Part shown: piece after piece, positions 10,895 through 24,245 of the stretch
Layout of the letters: each line of letters begins with the position of its first letter
Position numbering within the stretch: the stretch's first letter is position 1
NCBI GenBank assembly: GCA_021234155.1
Contig: JAJEKV010000082.1
Span: 2,415,377-2,479,376 of the forward strand
Source: Isoetes taiwanensis
Lineage: Eukaryota; Streptophyta; Lycopodiopsida; Isoetales; Isoetaceae
Length of the DNA stretch: 64,000 nucleotides
Direction of reading: 5' to 3'
Translations under genes and position numbers: made by a program
The notes under the pieces: generated by a model
The model's input: only the letters and a program-made list of their open reading frames with translations
Database searches by the model: none
What the model was told of the DNA's origin: nothing

Positions 10895-12060
10895 CGTTGT
10901 GCATATGTAGACATCTTTCTACATTGTCTTATTGTCGTGCTCTTAGGATATACCTCTTGTATGAACATATTCTTCTCGAACAAATCCCAAACTCGCATCC
11001 AATGCAAGGTTTTTAGGGGTAGGACCCAAGAAAAAATGTTGGTGCGGTATGTGAATCGTGTCCAATCGGATGCTATATGATGTAAAATTTGCTTCTTCTT
11101 GTTCTTCCTATCTTCTTTATATAGTTGGACGAGCAACATTTTGCAACACAATGGATGCAAACCACATTGAAATACCATGATTGTGAGATTCCTCAAAAAT
11201 AAACACATCAAATTATGTAATATTTATTTGGTAGACACACGTTTGCCTCTTAGCGTGTAGGACCTTTAGATGGTATGTTATGGCTCCTAAGAAACCACTG
11301 AATGGGGGAGCATCCACAATTACCTATATTTGAGGCTGGGACATACTTGGTGAGATGTTGTCAAAGGAAAAAGACATATAGGTAACATCCATCATAACCA
11401 TAATGATATGTTGGTTCTTTATGAGTCCATGGTTGTGAGCATGGGTATATAGATATTCTACATATGCTACATACGGATAGAGCCTCCTAGGTGCAAAGCA
11501 ATTCAATTGCCTCTCTATTTTTTATCTATCAACACATATCCTAATCACTACGGCTTTGCAAAGAACCAAACGAATGAAATGGAAAGACAAAGGAATATTT
11601 TAACAAAAAAGTCTTACAAGTGCAAATCATGATTTCACTATATGAAGAAAATTCAAAGCAAACAATATATTTAGTATTCATCACGTCTAACCAACAAATG
11701 TATATAGTTTGTCAAGCAAGGTTGTCCATTTGCAACACACTGGATGCAAAACATATTAAAATACTTCCAAACATAAACACATCAAGTTCGATAGACACAC
11801 CTATTTGCCTATATTATTAGAACCATTAGATGGTATGTTTACGACTCTAAGCAACCATTGAAACAAAGAACATCCACAGGTAGTTGTATTTGAGGCTAGA
11901 ACATACTTGGTGCGATTTCATTTTGTCAAAGAAAAATGCATACGATTAACATCCATCAAGACCATCATGATATGCTGGTCCCTATGGGCATATAGATATT
12001 TTTCCTATGCTATATACAGATGGACCTCCAAGGTGCAAATCAATTTGATTGCCTCTCTTG
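10895..12060. repeat. Composite dispersed repeat, copies 1-3
   Basis: Several modules recur here and around 12,780-13,160 and 15,760-16,940: TGCAACACAATGGATGCAAA with a preceding TATATAGTTGG; a module with CATCCATCA-GACCATAATGATATG and GATATTCTTCATATGCTACA; and AAATCATGA-CATT-GATTTCAGTATATGA. Copies are partial, diverged and head to tail. No coding frame is shared, so these look like non-coding transposon relics. Which family they belong to is unknown. Confidence 0.65.
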
Positions 12061-12269
12061 TTAACCATCGATCCCACGGTCCAGATCGTATGTTTGGGCC
12101 TCTGGACGCCTCTCCTTTTGATTATAGTCATTTATGATTGAGGACGCCTATGATTTTGAAATATGAAATACATGTTCGCCTAAGGTTTTAGACCTCTATC
12201 AAAATAATCTAGTGTCCTAATAATAATGTTTTGACCAATGCAACTAACAAGCCGGTGTTATTATTTTCT

Positions 12270-12320
12270 CTCTTGGATCGATTTTCTCTCTCTCTCTCTC
12301 CCTCCCTCCCTCCCTCCTCC
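12270..12320. repeat. Pyrimidine-rich (TC)n/(CTCC)n tract
   Basis: A short CT-rich low-complexity tract, the first of three simple repeats within 500 bp. Confidence 0.85.
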
Positions 12321-12450
12321 CCCCAAACCGTAACAACCCATTCAATTGTGGGGTGGTCTATGGTATAGTTTTATGAATGGTCATTTATACATCCATATCA
12401 AGCCGCCCTTGAACCCCTATACATCCATATCAAATCTTTCTTGAACCCCC

Positions 12451-12608
<158 letters not shown>

Positions 12609-12672
12609 GCAGTATATACATTAATCACTATGGCTCGATGAAGAATCAAATGAATGAATTGGAAAGACAAAA

Positions 12673-12764
12673 AAGAGGAAGAGGAAGAGGAAGAGGAAGA
12701 GGAAGAGGAAGAGGAAGAGGAAGAGGAAGAGGAAGAGGAAGAGGAAGAGGAAGAGGAAGAAGAA
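12673..12764. repeat. (GAGGAA)n microsatellite
   Basis: About 92 bp of hexanucleotide repeat, about 65 bp after the TTA repeat. It sits where the related repeat copies carry a GAAGAAGAAAAAGAAGG-like purine run (for example 16,408-16,428), so it looks like an expansion of that run. Confidence 0.95.
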
Positions 12765-12779
12765 ATTTTTACGTCATGA

Positions 12780-13160
12780 CAGATTAGCAGTATCCAATGG
12801 GATATATGATGCACATACACCAAACATGGCGAGTTTTGTCAAGGGAAAATAGGTATGGTTAACATCCATCAAAATCGTAATGATATGCTGGTTTCTTGAA
12901 GGATCCATGTTGTGGGCATGGGCATACAGATATTCTTCATATGCTACATACAGAAGGAGCCTCCTAGATGCAAGGCAATTCGATTGTCTCTCTACTTGTT
13001 ATCTGTCTGCATTTATCGAAGCACATATCCTAATCATTATGGCTCAGCAAAGAACAAAAGAATAAAATGAAAAGGTAAATGGATATTTTGACACAATTTC
13101 AGAAGCGCAAATCATGACCATAGATTTCAGTATATGAAGAACATTGAAAGCAAACAATAT
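12780..13160. repeat. Composite dispersed repeat, copy 4
   Basis: Carries the same modules as 10,895-12,060 and 15,760-16,940, including GATATTCTTCATATGCTACATACAG and the CAAATCATGACCATAGATTTC segment. Confidence 0.65.
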
Positions 13161-13167
13161 AGTCACA

Positions 13168-13551
13168 TAAACCATTACATCCAACACTTTAAAATTAAAT
13201 CCCCCCTAAAACCCCCTTTGGTTTGGGTGCGTATTCACATGGGAGGTGACTCCGGGCATCGAGAGTTGTTGGATGGGCATATTATCAAGTTATTCTTCGA
13301 TTTAGAACATAGATAGCAACCCTCATTTGCGGGGTGTGCTACAAGTTTAGATATACTGTATAGCGAGGCTTGCAAAATACTATAAGGTTTGAGGAATGTA
13401 CTAAATGGTGTTGATTTCATATATGTATTATACAGTTAGATTAAGGGAGTACAAAGGGGCTCTTACTGCCCTACGTCACCTCCCATGTGAATATGCACCC
13501 AAACCAAATGGGGTTTCAGGAGGAATTTAATTTTGAAGTGTTGGATGTAAC
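13168..13551. mobile_element. MITE-like element with about 78-bp inverted ends
   Basis: The left arm (13,168-13,248: TTACATCCAACACTT, then TTTGGTTTGGGTGCGTATTC, then ACATGGGAGGTGAC) reappears inverted at about 13,474-13,551 with a few mismatches. The whole is about 384 bp with no coding capacity, as in miniature inverted-repeat elements. Target-site copies are not obvious at the ends, so the superfamily is undetermined. Confidence 0.7.
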
Positions 13552-13559
13552 AGTGTGTT

Positions 13560-15750
13560 AACTCAAATTTTTTTGGTCCTTTCGGGCCTTGGAATTTGTA
13601 TAAGGATTGTTGAAGAAAGTAAGAAACATCTGTAATGATATTATAGATAATCCTTGAGTGATTTGACCATGATCACATTACTATGACTTATAATGGTATG
13701 AAATGTCATTGAGGTCTCACTGCAATGTGAAGCATTTCAAAGAAGATGAGCAATGACAGATTGTGAAGGCTCACATTATAAGCGAATATGTCTTCATTGC
13801 AAGGGATAAATAAACTTCACTATAGAGCAGATTGTGACATGTAAATTCTGCTGAAATAATGTGAATAGGAAGCTCAAAATAATCCAGCTTCCTACAGAGT
13901 TTGTGGAAGAGTCCATATTTGGCCGTAAATGAGAATTACATGCTTAAAATGCTGGCCTGTTCAGAGTCTTTCATAAAGAAGATGGTACATTTTCCTTCAT
14001 AAGTACTACTTCTTTTGGTAGGTATGCTTAATGGGTTCTCTAGCAGCCAACCATGAATATTATACTCGAAACCTTCAACAAGAATGAAATGAGTTCCAAA
14101 GTACTTTCCAAATTGTTGCTGCATGTCGACTGCTACTACTGCCTCCATGTCGGATGCAAGGTAAACCTAAAGAACTATGAGCAGTAAGTTCTTTCCCACC
14201 ATTGTGAATTCTAGGGTTTTTTTAATATAACAAATGGATATTGCCATCTTTCTAGTAGGATTCAAGTACTTTATGACAACATCTACTAATGGCATTTCTA
14301 AAATCCATGTTTTGATATGTCTGTTCTTGAATTGAGGATGTGGGTGCTGCAACCTCAAAGACAATTAGTCATAGTAGACATTGTCGTTTCCAATAAAGTT
14401 AATATGAACTTCTCTGGAAATTATTTCAAAGTAATTTGTACTTACAGAATTGTCGTTCATCTTCATACTTTATATAGCATCTCTCTCTTCATCATCACAA
14501 TACTAATTCATTGGTGAAGAAGGAACAAAAATGTAAATCCAATACTCCAATCTGCAACAGATTGGTTTAGAATCGCATCTCTATTATACCAAAGAATATA
14601 GAACCCTGAAAAGCTTGAAGAAACCATATGAAAGAAACTATACTCACATGAAAATATTCTGAATTTTCTAGAATTGATTTATTCAAGCCCTTTCTTCCAG
14701 GCCAAACACTGATAAGCCACATTGTTATGTCCAAAGTAGCGTATTCTGAAGAGGGGATTTAATGCCAATATCCATCTTTCAGTTCTTTGCACATATGCAT
14801 ATATGCCTCGATTGTAAAGAGGCTAGACATTCAAATACATCATATAATGGATTATCAACTTAAAACCTTATCTTAAGCTTCTGAATGTGCAAGAAGAATT
14901 GGCTTCCTGAAGATATCTTGCATCTCCCTAGGGATTTGAACCCTGAATAACTCCATGAAAATGGTGAAGAATTATTAGAACATAATATTGAACTAATATG
15001 CAACGGAATTTGATTGAGGCCAATTCTTGAATAGAGTAGAAGAGTCTGTCTTGGACATTCAGAAATATAAGAATTTTGATACAAGCCTATCAATCTATGG
15101 AACAAGCTCCACAAGGTAGCCTCTTTATGCACAAGTTGTGTACATGCAAGTGCTTTGCCCTCAAGAACCTAATCCATCTTTGATTTTGTAAATGGTAAAG
15201 TAGAAGCTGAACATTGACTGAGAATCCAAAGACATTGAAATATGTATTAGTAGCGAAGAAGATAAATTGCACTGACGTTGAACTTTAACAATCCCTGTGC
15301 TTGGAGCATTTTTCTGGCCAAAGATTCAGAGTGTTAATCTTCTAGATCAACCCTAACTTTTGCTTTATACTGCACGGCTCAGCTCAACGGCTCTAGTTTT
15401 TTCTTCAACTCTAGAATGGTTAATCAACCTGCAGCCTATGTTGTCTGGCCCAAACACAACTGCCAGACCATGCATCTGCAGCCCGCAGACCTATAATAAG
15501 AAAAGGGAATACCTAAAACATTTCAGAAACCTAAAGTAGAACAGTTCCAGCTTTGCATTCACGCCCTTCTTTAAGTATTCAGAGAAATAAAACCAAGGGA
15601 TAAACCATTGAGGACATGGGTTTCATACAATAAAATGTGGTGTGCACTCTAGAACAACTGATTAGTACACCATGTGCAATATGACCAGCAAATCATATAA
15701 AAATCATAGGAAAAAATGTACAAAAATACAAAAGAAACCCCCGTGGACGA
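13560..15750. other. No recognised gene
   Basis: AT-rich. Minus-strand open frames at 13,936-14,148, 14,167-14,364 and 14,860-15,272 are short and without known domains. I see no splice pattern that joins them into a gene. They may be old transposon remains. Confidence 0.3.
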
Positions 15751-15759
15751 TAAAAATCA

Positions 15760-16940
15760 TTCTTTCTTTCTTTCTTATTTATATCTCTAATCGTTGCACA
15801 CCATCTATTAGATGTGGGTCTTATTCAACATTTTGGATCGTTACCAATTTCATCAGGCCTAACCAACAAGGCTATATAGTTGGTCATGCAAGCTTACCCA
15901 TTTGCAACACAATGGATGCAAACCACGCTAAAATACTTTGATTGTAGGATTCTTCCAAACATAAACACGTCAGGTTTGATCATGTTTGATAGACACACCT
16001 ATTCGCCATTTATTAGCATGTAGGACCATTAGATGGCGTGTTTATGGCTTCTAAGCAATCATTGAATTATAGAGCATCCACAACTAGTTGCATTTGAGGC
16101 CAGGACATACTTGGCGAGATTTTGTCAAAGAAAAAGACGTATGGTTAACATTCATCAGGACCACAATGACATGCTTGATGAGATTTTGTCAAAGAAAAAG
16201 ACGTATGGTTAACATCCATCAAGACCATAATGATATGTTGGTCCCTTGAAGGCCCATGGTTGTGAGCATGGGCATATAGATATTCTTCATATGCTACATA
16301 CAGATGGAGCCTCCAATGCCTTTCCACCTGTTATTTGCCTACGTTTATAGCAGCACATACCCCAATCACTATCACGAAGAATCAAATGAATGGAATCGAA
16401 AGACAAAGAAGAAGAAAAAGAAGGAGAAAATTTTACATCATGGCACATTGGCAGCATCCAGTTGGATATATGATGCAAACACCACACCAACATTGCTTTT
16501 TCTATTTTTACGCAAAAGTTCCGTTAGTGAAAATCATGAATATTATATTTTATATATAAACATTCAATGTAAAATATGAAGGGAGGAAATACATAAGATG
16601 GGTTAAAATTAGGACATTCAATGTAAAATATAGAGGAAAAAATACATAAGTTGGGTTAAAATTAGGACACTAGGCTGACGTGTATGGAACAAAGCATATA
16701 TGGCATGGTCGTCGCAGCCAAAGTGCAAAGCAAAACAGATATGGCATGGCCAAGATGGAGCCTCCAAGGAGCAAAGAATTCAATTGTTTTTCCACTTGTT
16801 ATCTGTCTACATTTATAGCAGCAGATACCCTAATCAGAAGAATCAAATGAATGAAATGGAAAAATAAAGGGATAATGTTACAAAAAAGTTCCACAAATGC
16901 AAAACGTGACCATTAGATTTCAGTATATGAAATTTAAACG
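15760..16940. repeat. Composite dispersed repeat, copies 5-6
   Basis: Contains the same modules as 10,895-13,160. It includes an internal short duplication of the AGATTTTGTCAAAGAAAAAGACGTATGG phrase (around 16,117 and 16,180; shortened here to its core AAAGAAAAAGACGTATGG) and another of the ACATTCAATGTAAAATAT phrase (16,560 and 16,616). It lies directly upstream of the WNK gene and forms the left part of the segment duplicated at 7,740-8,512. Confidence 0.65.
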
Positions 16941-17029
16941 TTGATTGCTAAGTGGCAATGCAAAATACATAAGATGGAAAAATACGTAAGGTGGAAAAAT
17001 ACATAAGATGGATTAAAATTTAGGACAAA

Positions 17030-17530
17030 GCTGACGTGTATGGAACAAAGCATACATGGCATGGCCGTCGCAGCCCTTCGCCCTAAAACCTAAACCAAAC
17101 AGCGCTCGTTTCCCACTCTAACAATGGGGAACCAGTTAGTTAACATTTCACGGGGCCTGTTCTCTACCAGTGGAATCGTCCCCCTTCACGCGCTGCTTCG
17201 GCCCAATCCAATCGAACGTCTTCAGTCTTTGGCGTCTTCTTCCATACACTAGATCCGGCACCATATTCCCGCGAAGCTTTCACCCACGATCATTTTGAGG
17301 CCCCAAACGTTGGATTTGATGCAAGTTCGAGTTGATTTCGCTGTCCAAGGTTTCGAGTATCTATTTTGCTGGAAAGGCATTGGAAATCACTTTTTTCTGG
17401 TTATATATGGACACAACATCTAGTTGCAGCACTCGCCCCAGGTTAGGGCTTCTGCTGTAGCATAATTCAAGTCGGTTAGGATTTGCAATTTGAAGTTTTA
17501 TAGATTTTATTTGTTCCAGGGTCTTACGAG
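17030..17530 (+). promoter_or_regulatory. WNK promoter and 5' leader region
   Basis: More GC-rich than its surroundings, with CCCAATCCAATCG (two CCAAT cores) at about 17,203-17,215. Its decayed duplicate at 7,740-8,512 has lost these CCAAT cores. The translation start lies 400-900 bp downstream, and a splice acceptor (AATACAG) ends at 17,937, just 15 bases before the ATG. This suggests a spliced 5' leader whose first exon lies here. The exact transcription start cannot be read. Confidence 0.5.
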
Positions 17531-17952
17531 GATGTGTTGGAGGTCCTAATTATTCCACGGTTTCTCAGAGCCATTGTAGAGCCATGTAATTTTTACTCAA
17601 TTGGAGACGGTCTATATAAATCTTTGGGGCAGTTAGGATTAACATACCAATATAATACTTCATGCGCATTCTTGAACGTTTTATGAGGGTTTATAAATCC
17701 CTCTTATTAAACTCGTCATTCTTCCTCCTTTTTTTTGAAGGCTGTCCTGGCCACTAGTTAGCATAGACTCTTGTGGATCCTTATCCCATCAGTTTTGATG
17801 ACATCACTGGTTGCATCGAGAACGAATTTCCTCAGGGTAGTGGCCATAAATGTATCTGTCTTGACAAGTACAAGAAGTATTAAACTATCGGGGTTCAGTA
17901 GCTCTGTATTTCAACAAACACTTTGTTCTTAATACAGTTGGCACTCCAGAGG

Positions 17953-20900
17953 ATGCCCGATAAGAAATCTGAAGATATGGCTGGTAGTTCAAGTGATTCT
18001 GCGGCAGACAAGGATGGTGACGATGATGACCCGGAGTATGTTGAAGTTGATCCAGCAGGACGATATGGTCGGGTAAGGGTTTTGTAAATGGGGTTAACAC
18101 TCACATATTCGACTTGAATTTACATCTTCTCCGATTGGAATTTAACATTTCCATGTTTTATTCAGTATAAAGAAGTTCTTGGCAAAGGAGCTTTCAAGAC
18201 TGTGTATCCTTTAAAGAATTTATTTTCAGGGTCCTGTTACGGTCTATATTCTTTATGTTTGCGTCCTTGATTCCTGTCGCAGCTACAGGGCGTTTGATGA
18301 GATAGACGGGATAGAGGTGGCATGGAATCAGGTGAAAATCCAAGATGTTTTACAAAGTCCTGATGACCTAGAGCGGTTATATTCAGAGGTTCATTTGCTG
18401 AAGTCTCTTAAGCACAAAAACATTATCAAGTTCTACAACTCATGGGTGGATGCCAAGAATAGGAATGTTAATTTCATCACAGAAATATTTACATCGGGAA
18501 CATTGAGGCAGTAAGTGGCTTGACCTTTTTGTTTGCACCTATGCTTGAAAGTTCTTATTGTTTATGGTTTTCTGCTTTATTGTTCTCAGCATACTTGCAT
18601 GAGGGTTCTTAAAATTCACTGGTTTGCCATGTTTAGATACCGCAAGAAACACAAACATGTTGATATGAAGGCCATAAAAAACTGGTCAAGGCAAATTCTG
18701 CGGGGCTTGCTTTATCTGCACAGCCATGATCCGCCTATAATTCATCGTGATTTGAAGTGCGACAACATTTTTGTGAATGGCAATCAAGGGGAGGTAAAGA
18801 TTGGGGATCTTGGATTAGCAGCTATTCTCCGTCAAGCTCATGCTGCACACAGTGTTATTGGTAAGCAACTTGTTGTTGTAATCTGAATGAGTCTGCAAAT
18901 TGTTTGCAGAACGGTCCCCTGAAATCCGCGATACCCTGGCAAGCTTATCCAGGACCATCCTCTGTGCAGGCACTCCTGAGTTTATGGCTCCAGAGCTTTA
19001 TGAAGAAGAGTACAATGAACTAGTTGACATATATTCGTTTGGAATGTGTCTCTTGGAGATGGTCACGTTTGAGTATCCTTATAGTGAATGTACCAATGCT
19101 GCCAAGATATACAAGAAAGTTACTTCAGTAAGTATTTGCCACTGAAGCTCATCCAAGACATGCTAATTATCATTTTAATAACTGTTCACTATGTTGCTAA
19201 ACGAATTTGTGATGATTGATTCATGGAACAGGGAAAACGGCCAGCTGCACTTCAGAAAGTGAAAGATCCAAGTGTTCGTTCTTTTGTGGAGAAATGCCTG
19301 GCTACGGCATCAAAGCGGCTTCCTGCAAGAGAGCTTCTAATGGATCCGTTCCTGCAAGCAGAAGAACGTATTGAAACTCTGGAATGCATGCCTGCAATGC
19401 ATTCAACTTTACGGGCTGATGACATGGAAGGATTGGCAGTAATTGCGGAAGAGCCTCCTTCTCAGATGGGTTCAAATAATAGATTTAAGAATGGTGAAGC
19501 TGATGGCAAACATTTGAAGTTCTCTGGGAGTGAGTTGCAAGTGTCTCCTAATGTCCAAAGTCCTGAGGACTCTCAAGGCACAAGGAGCCTTGGTGGTATG
19601 GGAAGACGGAGCAGAGATTTTAGAGTGAAGGGTAAAAGGAAGGATGATGACACTGTTTTCTTAAGAGTTCGAATTGCAGATCCAGAAGGTAAAGCTTGAT
19701 TGGAAATAATAGTTAAAAGTAGCTTTGCATAATGTGTTCTAGGGAACTTGTCTTTGGTAGTTATTTACAAATCATTTCTCACGCAGGTCATATTCGCAAC
19801 ATTCATTTCCCTTTCTCAATTGACAGCGACACAGCATTAAGTGTTGCTAGTGAAATGGTTGCGGAGCTTGACCTTTCGGACCAGGATGTCACCACCATTG
19901 CTGACATGATCGATGCTGAAATTATGATTCTGGTACCTGATTGGAAACCAGGTGCATCATTTGAAGATAATATTGTGGAAGATTTACCCGAGGAGGGGGA
20001 TGCTGAGCCCGTGGAAACTGTTGAGATTGATCAACAAGAACCTCCAAGTTCAGATGTAAATGGTTGGAAAGCCCGGTCACCAAGAATAGCACCTGTTCCA
20101 TATACGCCTCGTTTGGATGGTACTATGCATGGGCGTTTTGAAGAAGTCACTTACCACTCCCAAGGGTCTGAGCTTTCATGCAAGTCCGATATACCTACTG
20201 TGTTGTCAAGTGGCTCTTCCGAAGTTAGGGAAGATGAATGGGATCTGGCTGCAGAGAGTAGTGTCCCAGTTACGCCAAAATCAGATGTACCATCTGGTGC
20301 AGTCTTAATGGATTCTGAGCATGCCAATGTTTCCAATGCTTTGAACTATGAAAGCGCAGGTCTAATGGCGGGCCATAATTCTTCCAGAACAGGTATACAA
20401 AGTACTGTTCATGAAGAGAGATTTCCCCATGAGGTTTGGAAAGATTTCAGCCAACCAGCTCTGGTTTTTGAAGATGACCTTAGTTCTGAGATAGCTAATG
20501 GGATTCAAGAGACAAAAGCAACTATAGTGGTCTCAGACCTTCACTTGGCTAATGAAGCTGATAAGTCCATTGCAGAAGAGTTGCGAATGCTGGCATTCAG
20601 ACAAGCGCAAGAAATAAGGGAGCTTCAAGAGAAACACGAGAAAGCACTTCTAGAGATCAGGATTAGATGTGAACATAAAGGGGGCATCTGCATTTCTGAT
20701 GATAACAGAACAAATGTATCAAATATAGCTTTGCATCACCCTACAGATGAGGTCGCCAATGCAGTTTCTCATCGGTCTGGTAATGGCAGCAAGGAACGGC
20801 TTTCGTTGAAGGAGCTCTCAGTTTGCATTGCAGGTGCAAGGGCATCTATGCATGAAGAAGCTGGCCCCAGTCATAGCAACTTGTGGACTTCAGCAGTTAA

Positions 20901-21786
20901 CAGTTCATGTGCAGATGTGTCGCAGGGCCATGAACATGAAAATAAGCCAACAAGTAGTTTAATTGCATCCGTACATAATGAACCAGGGTCAGCTGCAATC
21001 AGCAAGTCCTTTATTCAAGAACATCAACAGGAGTTGGACACGCATGGCAATCATTCTGGTGAAGGTGATATATCGTGCAAAGCAGAACATTCAATAGGTA
21101 AAGAACTAGATCTGAGAGGATGCCAATTATCAAGAATAAAGAATTCTGATTTAGATGATGGCCCAGCAGGACAGCCGGTTGATTTGAAGAGTGGTCCATC
21201 TGGTTCGGAAGCTATTTGTGTCCCCCACTCCACATCCCAATCTGCTGCTAATTCTGCAGATATATTGAGATTGGATTCAAGAGATGCATTGGTCAAGGAT
21301 TTACATGAGCTCAATGATTGTAAAGTTGCTGCTGTAATTGGTCAACATCAATCTGATTCTGCTAAGAGCATACCCGTAAATCAACAGCCCATTTTTGAAA
21401 GAGGTAAGTGTGATCCTGTGGTGTCTACCAAAAATGAATCATTAGCCATGCTCAAAGCATTTGAAAGTGGCAAAGAAAAATCAAGAGGACAGATCAAGGC
21501 ATCTGAATCTAGAGACGTTGAAAAAGATAAGCTTAAAGTTGAACTGAAGAGTGTTACTCTATCTACAAAAGACAAGACAGTTGTTTTAGGATCAGCTGAC
21601 CAATGTAGTATTTCTTCTAGCTCCAAGGGGCCAGATGTTGAGGCATTAGAGCAGCTTAAAAAGGAACAACTTCGTAAGTCCATTGCAGAATTGGAAGCCA
21701 AGACATTGGAGGGGCTTCATCACTCAAAGAATGGCTACCTTGTTAGTAATCAAAAGAAAAGTGTGAGTGGATTCCATGGTACATAG
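17953..21786 (+). CDS. WNK: WNK (with-no-lysine) Ser/Thr kinase, 7 coding exons
   Basis: Exons 17,953-18,072, 18,166-18,203, 18,283-18,510, 18,637-18,860, 18,970-19,127, 19,232-19,688 and 19,787-21,786 join in phase to 1,074 aa; all introns are GT-AG and 79-126 bp. Kinase domain is at about residues 41-300. The glycine loop GKGAFKTV carries the WNK-typical lysine (K51), while the usual catalytic-lysine position reads VAWN (N68). The catalytic loop HRDLKCDN is at 165-172 (D167), DLG is at 186-188, and the activation-loop serine is S201 in [13 protein letters not shown]. An OSR1_C-like domain is at about 398-460 ([20 protein letters not shown]). A coiled-coil-like segment is near 670-700 and a second charged helix near 1,030-1,060. 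Plant WNKs are long soluble kinases linked to ion balance, flowering time and stress signalling; the role here is inferred from the family. The start was chosen because it follows a splice acceptor and precedes an acidic N-terminus typical of plant WNKs. Confidence 0.95.
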
Positions 21787-22560
21787 CAGCTTGGGTTGTA
21801 TAATGGCTATGCTTGGCTTTGATGCAGCTAAATGATGGCCTTCAGGATTGTAGACCATGCCTGGTAATGTGGCGATTGAAGGGGAAATCAAAATGTGCAT
21901 CTGTGAAAATTTGGCATGTTTAGCCTTGAGAGTGTGCCGACATTGTTTTGCCAGTGGCACACTTCTCAGCGTGTTGATAAAGCTAGAGATTTGTAGATAG
22001 ATTTTATATGGAATAAGCAAAAGGTTTTCAGGTTCCTGGCTCGATTTGAGTATAAAAGTACCTATCTGGAGCTGTGTTAGCGAGCTTTTTTTAGTATTTG
22101 TAGATATTAATGAAAAGCTTACGCAGGCCACACAATATCTCTAATGTATGATGCATGCTGGCTCTGCAAGCTCAGGAAAATAGACAGGCTTGATTGCTTT
22201 TTGTTCGGGACTGGTGTTTCGGAGTTCCAACTGCTGGGATTTATTGGTCAGTCCAGCACTCACGAGGGAGCTTATGCTGATTTTCATGGCTATTGGAGGG
22301 CTATGTGATCCAAGCAACTTCACCTTTGTTCCGCAGCGCAACATATGATTTGTGGGCACTAGTCTGGAAAGAGGAATTTATCATAAGACCGTTTCAAGTG
22401 CCAAATCTAGCGATCCTTGATAGCGAATGAAGCCAAGGAAAATGTTGTTTTGGCTCTCAAGCACCTCTCTCAATTACATTTGCTGAATGAAATTGCCCAG
22501 GAGACATCCTTTTGCTGATGCAAAGTTGTAAAGATGTATTGAAAATATGCTTTCTTCTTT
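21787..22560 (+). other. WNK 3' flank (probable 3' UTR)
   Basis: No gene is seen here. The interval directly follows the WNK stop and contains scattered AT-rich stretches (near 22,105 and 22,560) that could serve polyadenylation, but no canonical signal stands out. The minus-strand open frame at 21,724-22,131 overlaps the gene end and is incidental. Confidence 0.4.
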
Positions 22561-23080
22561 CATCATTAAAGTATCTCATTATTTTTGTCTGGATGAGGTT
22601 CACCGAAAAGTTTTTATTATATTTTGTCATTGGTGGTGTGGACTACTCACACTTTACCCTGTTTGGTTATTGTGAAATGAAGGGATGAAAGGTGGACATT
22701 GTTTCTTGGCATTATGCAAACCGTTGGGGATGGTTTTTTAAAGGGCATACTTAAGGTATCACTAGTCATCCTCCTCAGCTAGCGTGCGCCTAAGCAAACC
22801 ATCACAAAATAAATGGGTTAGTACAGTCGTTGATGGGCAACACGCTGTAAATGAAAAACTGTATATTTCTGTTGTTTTGGGGGCTGTTCTTTGGCTGGCA
22901 CATGCATTTGATTTCATATTGAAGAATGTATTATCTTCTACTTATGCTTACTGTTGGGTTATTTTTTGATTACAAAAACGGAGTGAGCACTTGCATCGAA
23001 GAAGAATCCTCTTTCCAAAAATACCACATATTTGAAAGTCAATCCAGGCATCTGCCCAATTTGGTTGCATTTGGTTGGAC
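22561..23080. other. No recognised gene
   Basis: AT-rich spacer. Short open frames at 22,784-22,969 and 22,926-23,177 have no recognisable content. Confidence 0.3.
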
Positions 23081-23084
23081 TCCA

Positions 23085-23530
23085 ATGGAAACCTCCCCAA
23101 TTTGTTGTGGAAAACTTTCTCAATTTTATGTGGAAACCTCCCTAATGTTTCGAGAAGCCTTCCCGACTTTTCTTTGAAACCTTCCAAACTTTCCATTATG
23201 CCCTAGGGAGGGGGAGGTTTCTATGCCCTAATTTACAAGGGAGGGGGAGGTTTCCATGCCCTAATTTTCCTTGTAAGACGTGGAGAGGTTTTCAAATAAA
23301 ACAAGGGAGGTTTCCACGAAAAGTTGGGGAAGTTTCCCATAAAAATAAACAAAAAACCCTCCACAAATTTGCACGAAGACCAAGATTCAGTACCTCGACC
23401 CATGTGCTTCTTAATGAGGATTCATCATCCACCGCGGTGGTTGCGTAAATTAGTTACGTTTTTTTTTTCTATAAATATTTTGTGGAAACCTCCCCAAATT
23501 TCCAAAGAAACTAAGGGAGGTTTCCTGAAA
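23085..23530. repeat. Cluster of GGGAGGTTTCC motifs in both orientations
   Basis: The phrase GGAAACCTCCC or its reverse complement, with small changes, recurs many times here (for example near 23,090, 23,130, 23,210, 23,248, 23,307 and 23,515). It includes a direct repeat of AAGGGAGGGGGAGGTTTC. The cluster sits just upstream of the SWIM-finger transposase relic and may be its subterminal repeat region. No matching cluster was seen on the other side. Confidence 0.5.
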
Positions 23531-24245
23531 ATGTCTATAAAAGCTCAATTTTGTTGAGTTTATTGTTTAGGTGATCTTCATCAAGCTTCTTCATCCACGA
23601 TTCATCCACGCATTGTGAGTTCTTCATCTAATCAAGTACACTTCCACCCATGATTTCATCTTTCGTTCCTTTGATACTGCTATTTATCTCATGGATTTGG
23701 AGCGCAATATCTATGGGGGAGTTGAAGAACGAAATCTCCACTGATTCGTCTCTATATATTTCAGAAACAACTGTAAGTGATTTCGCTTTTGAGAATGTTG
23801 ACAATACTGCAGGTTTTGAAGGGTCTAGATGATCTAGACCATGTAACACCGAGCGGTGACTATGATAATCATTTGGACAAGGGAAATTCAATTAGATCAT
23901 ATCCCTTCAATCAACTCAGATGAAGGTTATATTTTCACTGAAGCATCATACTGTCTGATGGTGCAACGTATCAAAACTCATGTCCAACCCTCTATCGAAG
24001 ATGTTCTAGGCGTTGATCCAAGTTTTTCGGCTGGATATATTCGACAGTCACAGAAGCCACAAAACACAAAGATAATAGAAAGGTAGTTGAGTTTCCAAAA
24101 ACTGGAAGTTGATTCGGAAACTAATCTCCTCATATGCATGACCTTCGTGAAATGGCTCTATATCCCCCGGTCATGGATGTGGTAGGAGATTATCTTCAAA
24201 ACCCATGTTGATCTCGATTTAGGGCACCTGCCTATATGCCCTACC

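Noticed and set aside
18900-18969. Possible extra coding exon ahead of WNK exon 5
   Set aside because: Part of the open frame starting at 18,900 lies in an intron; the in-phase splice at 18,970 gives the conserved [10 protein letters not shown].
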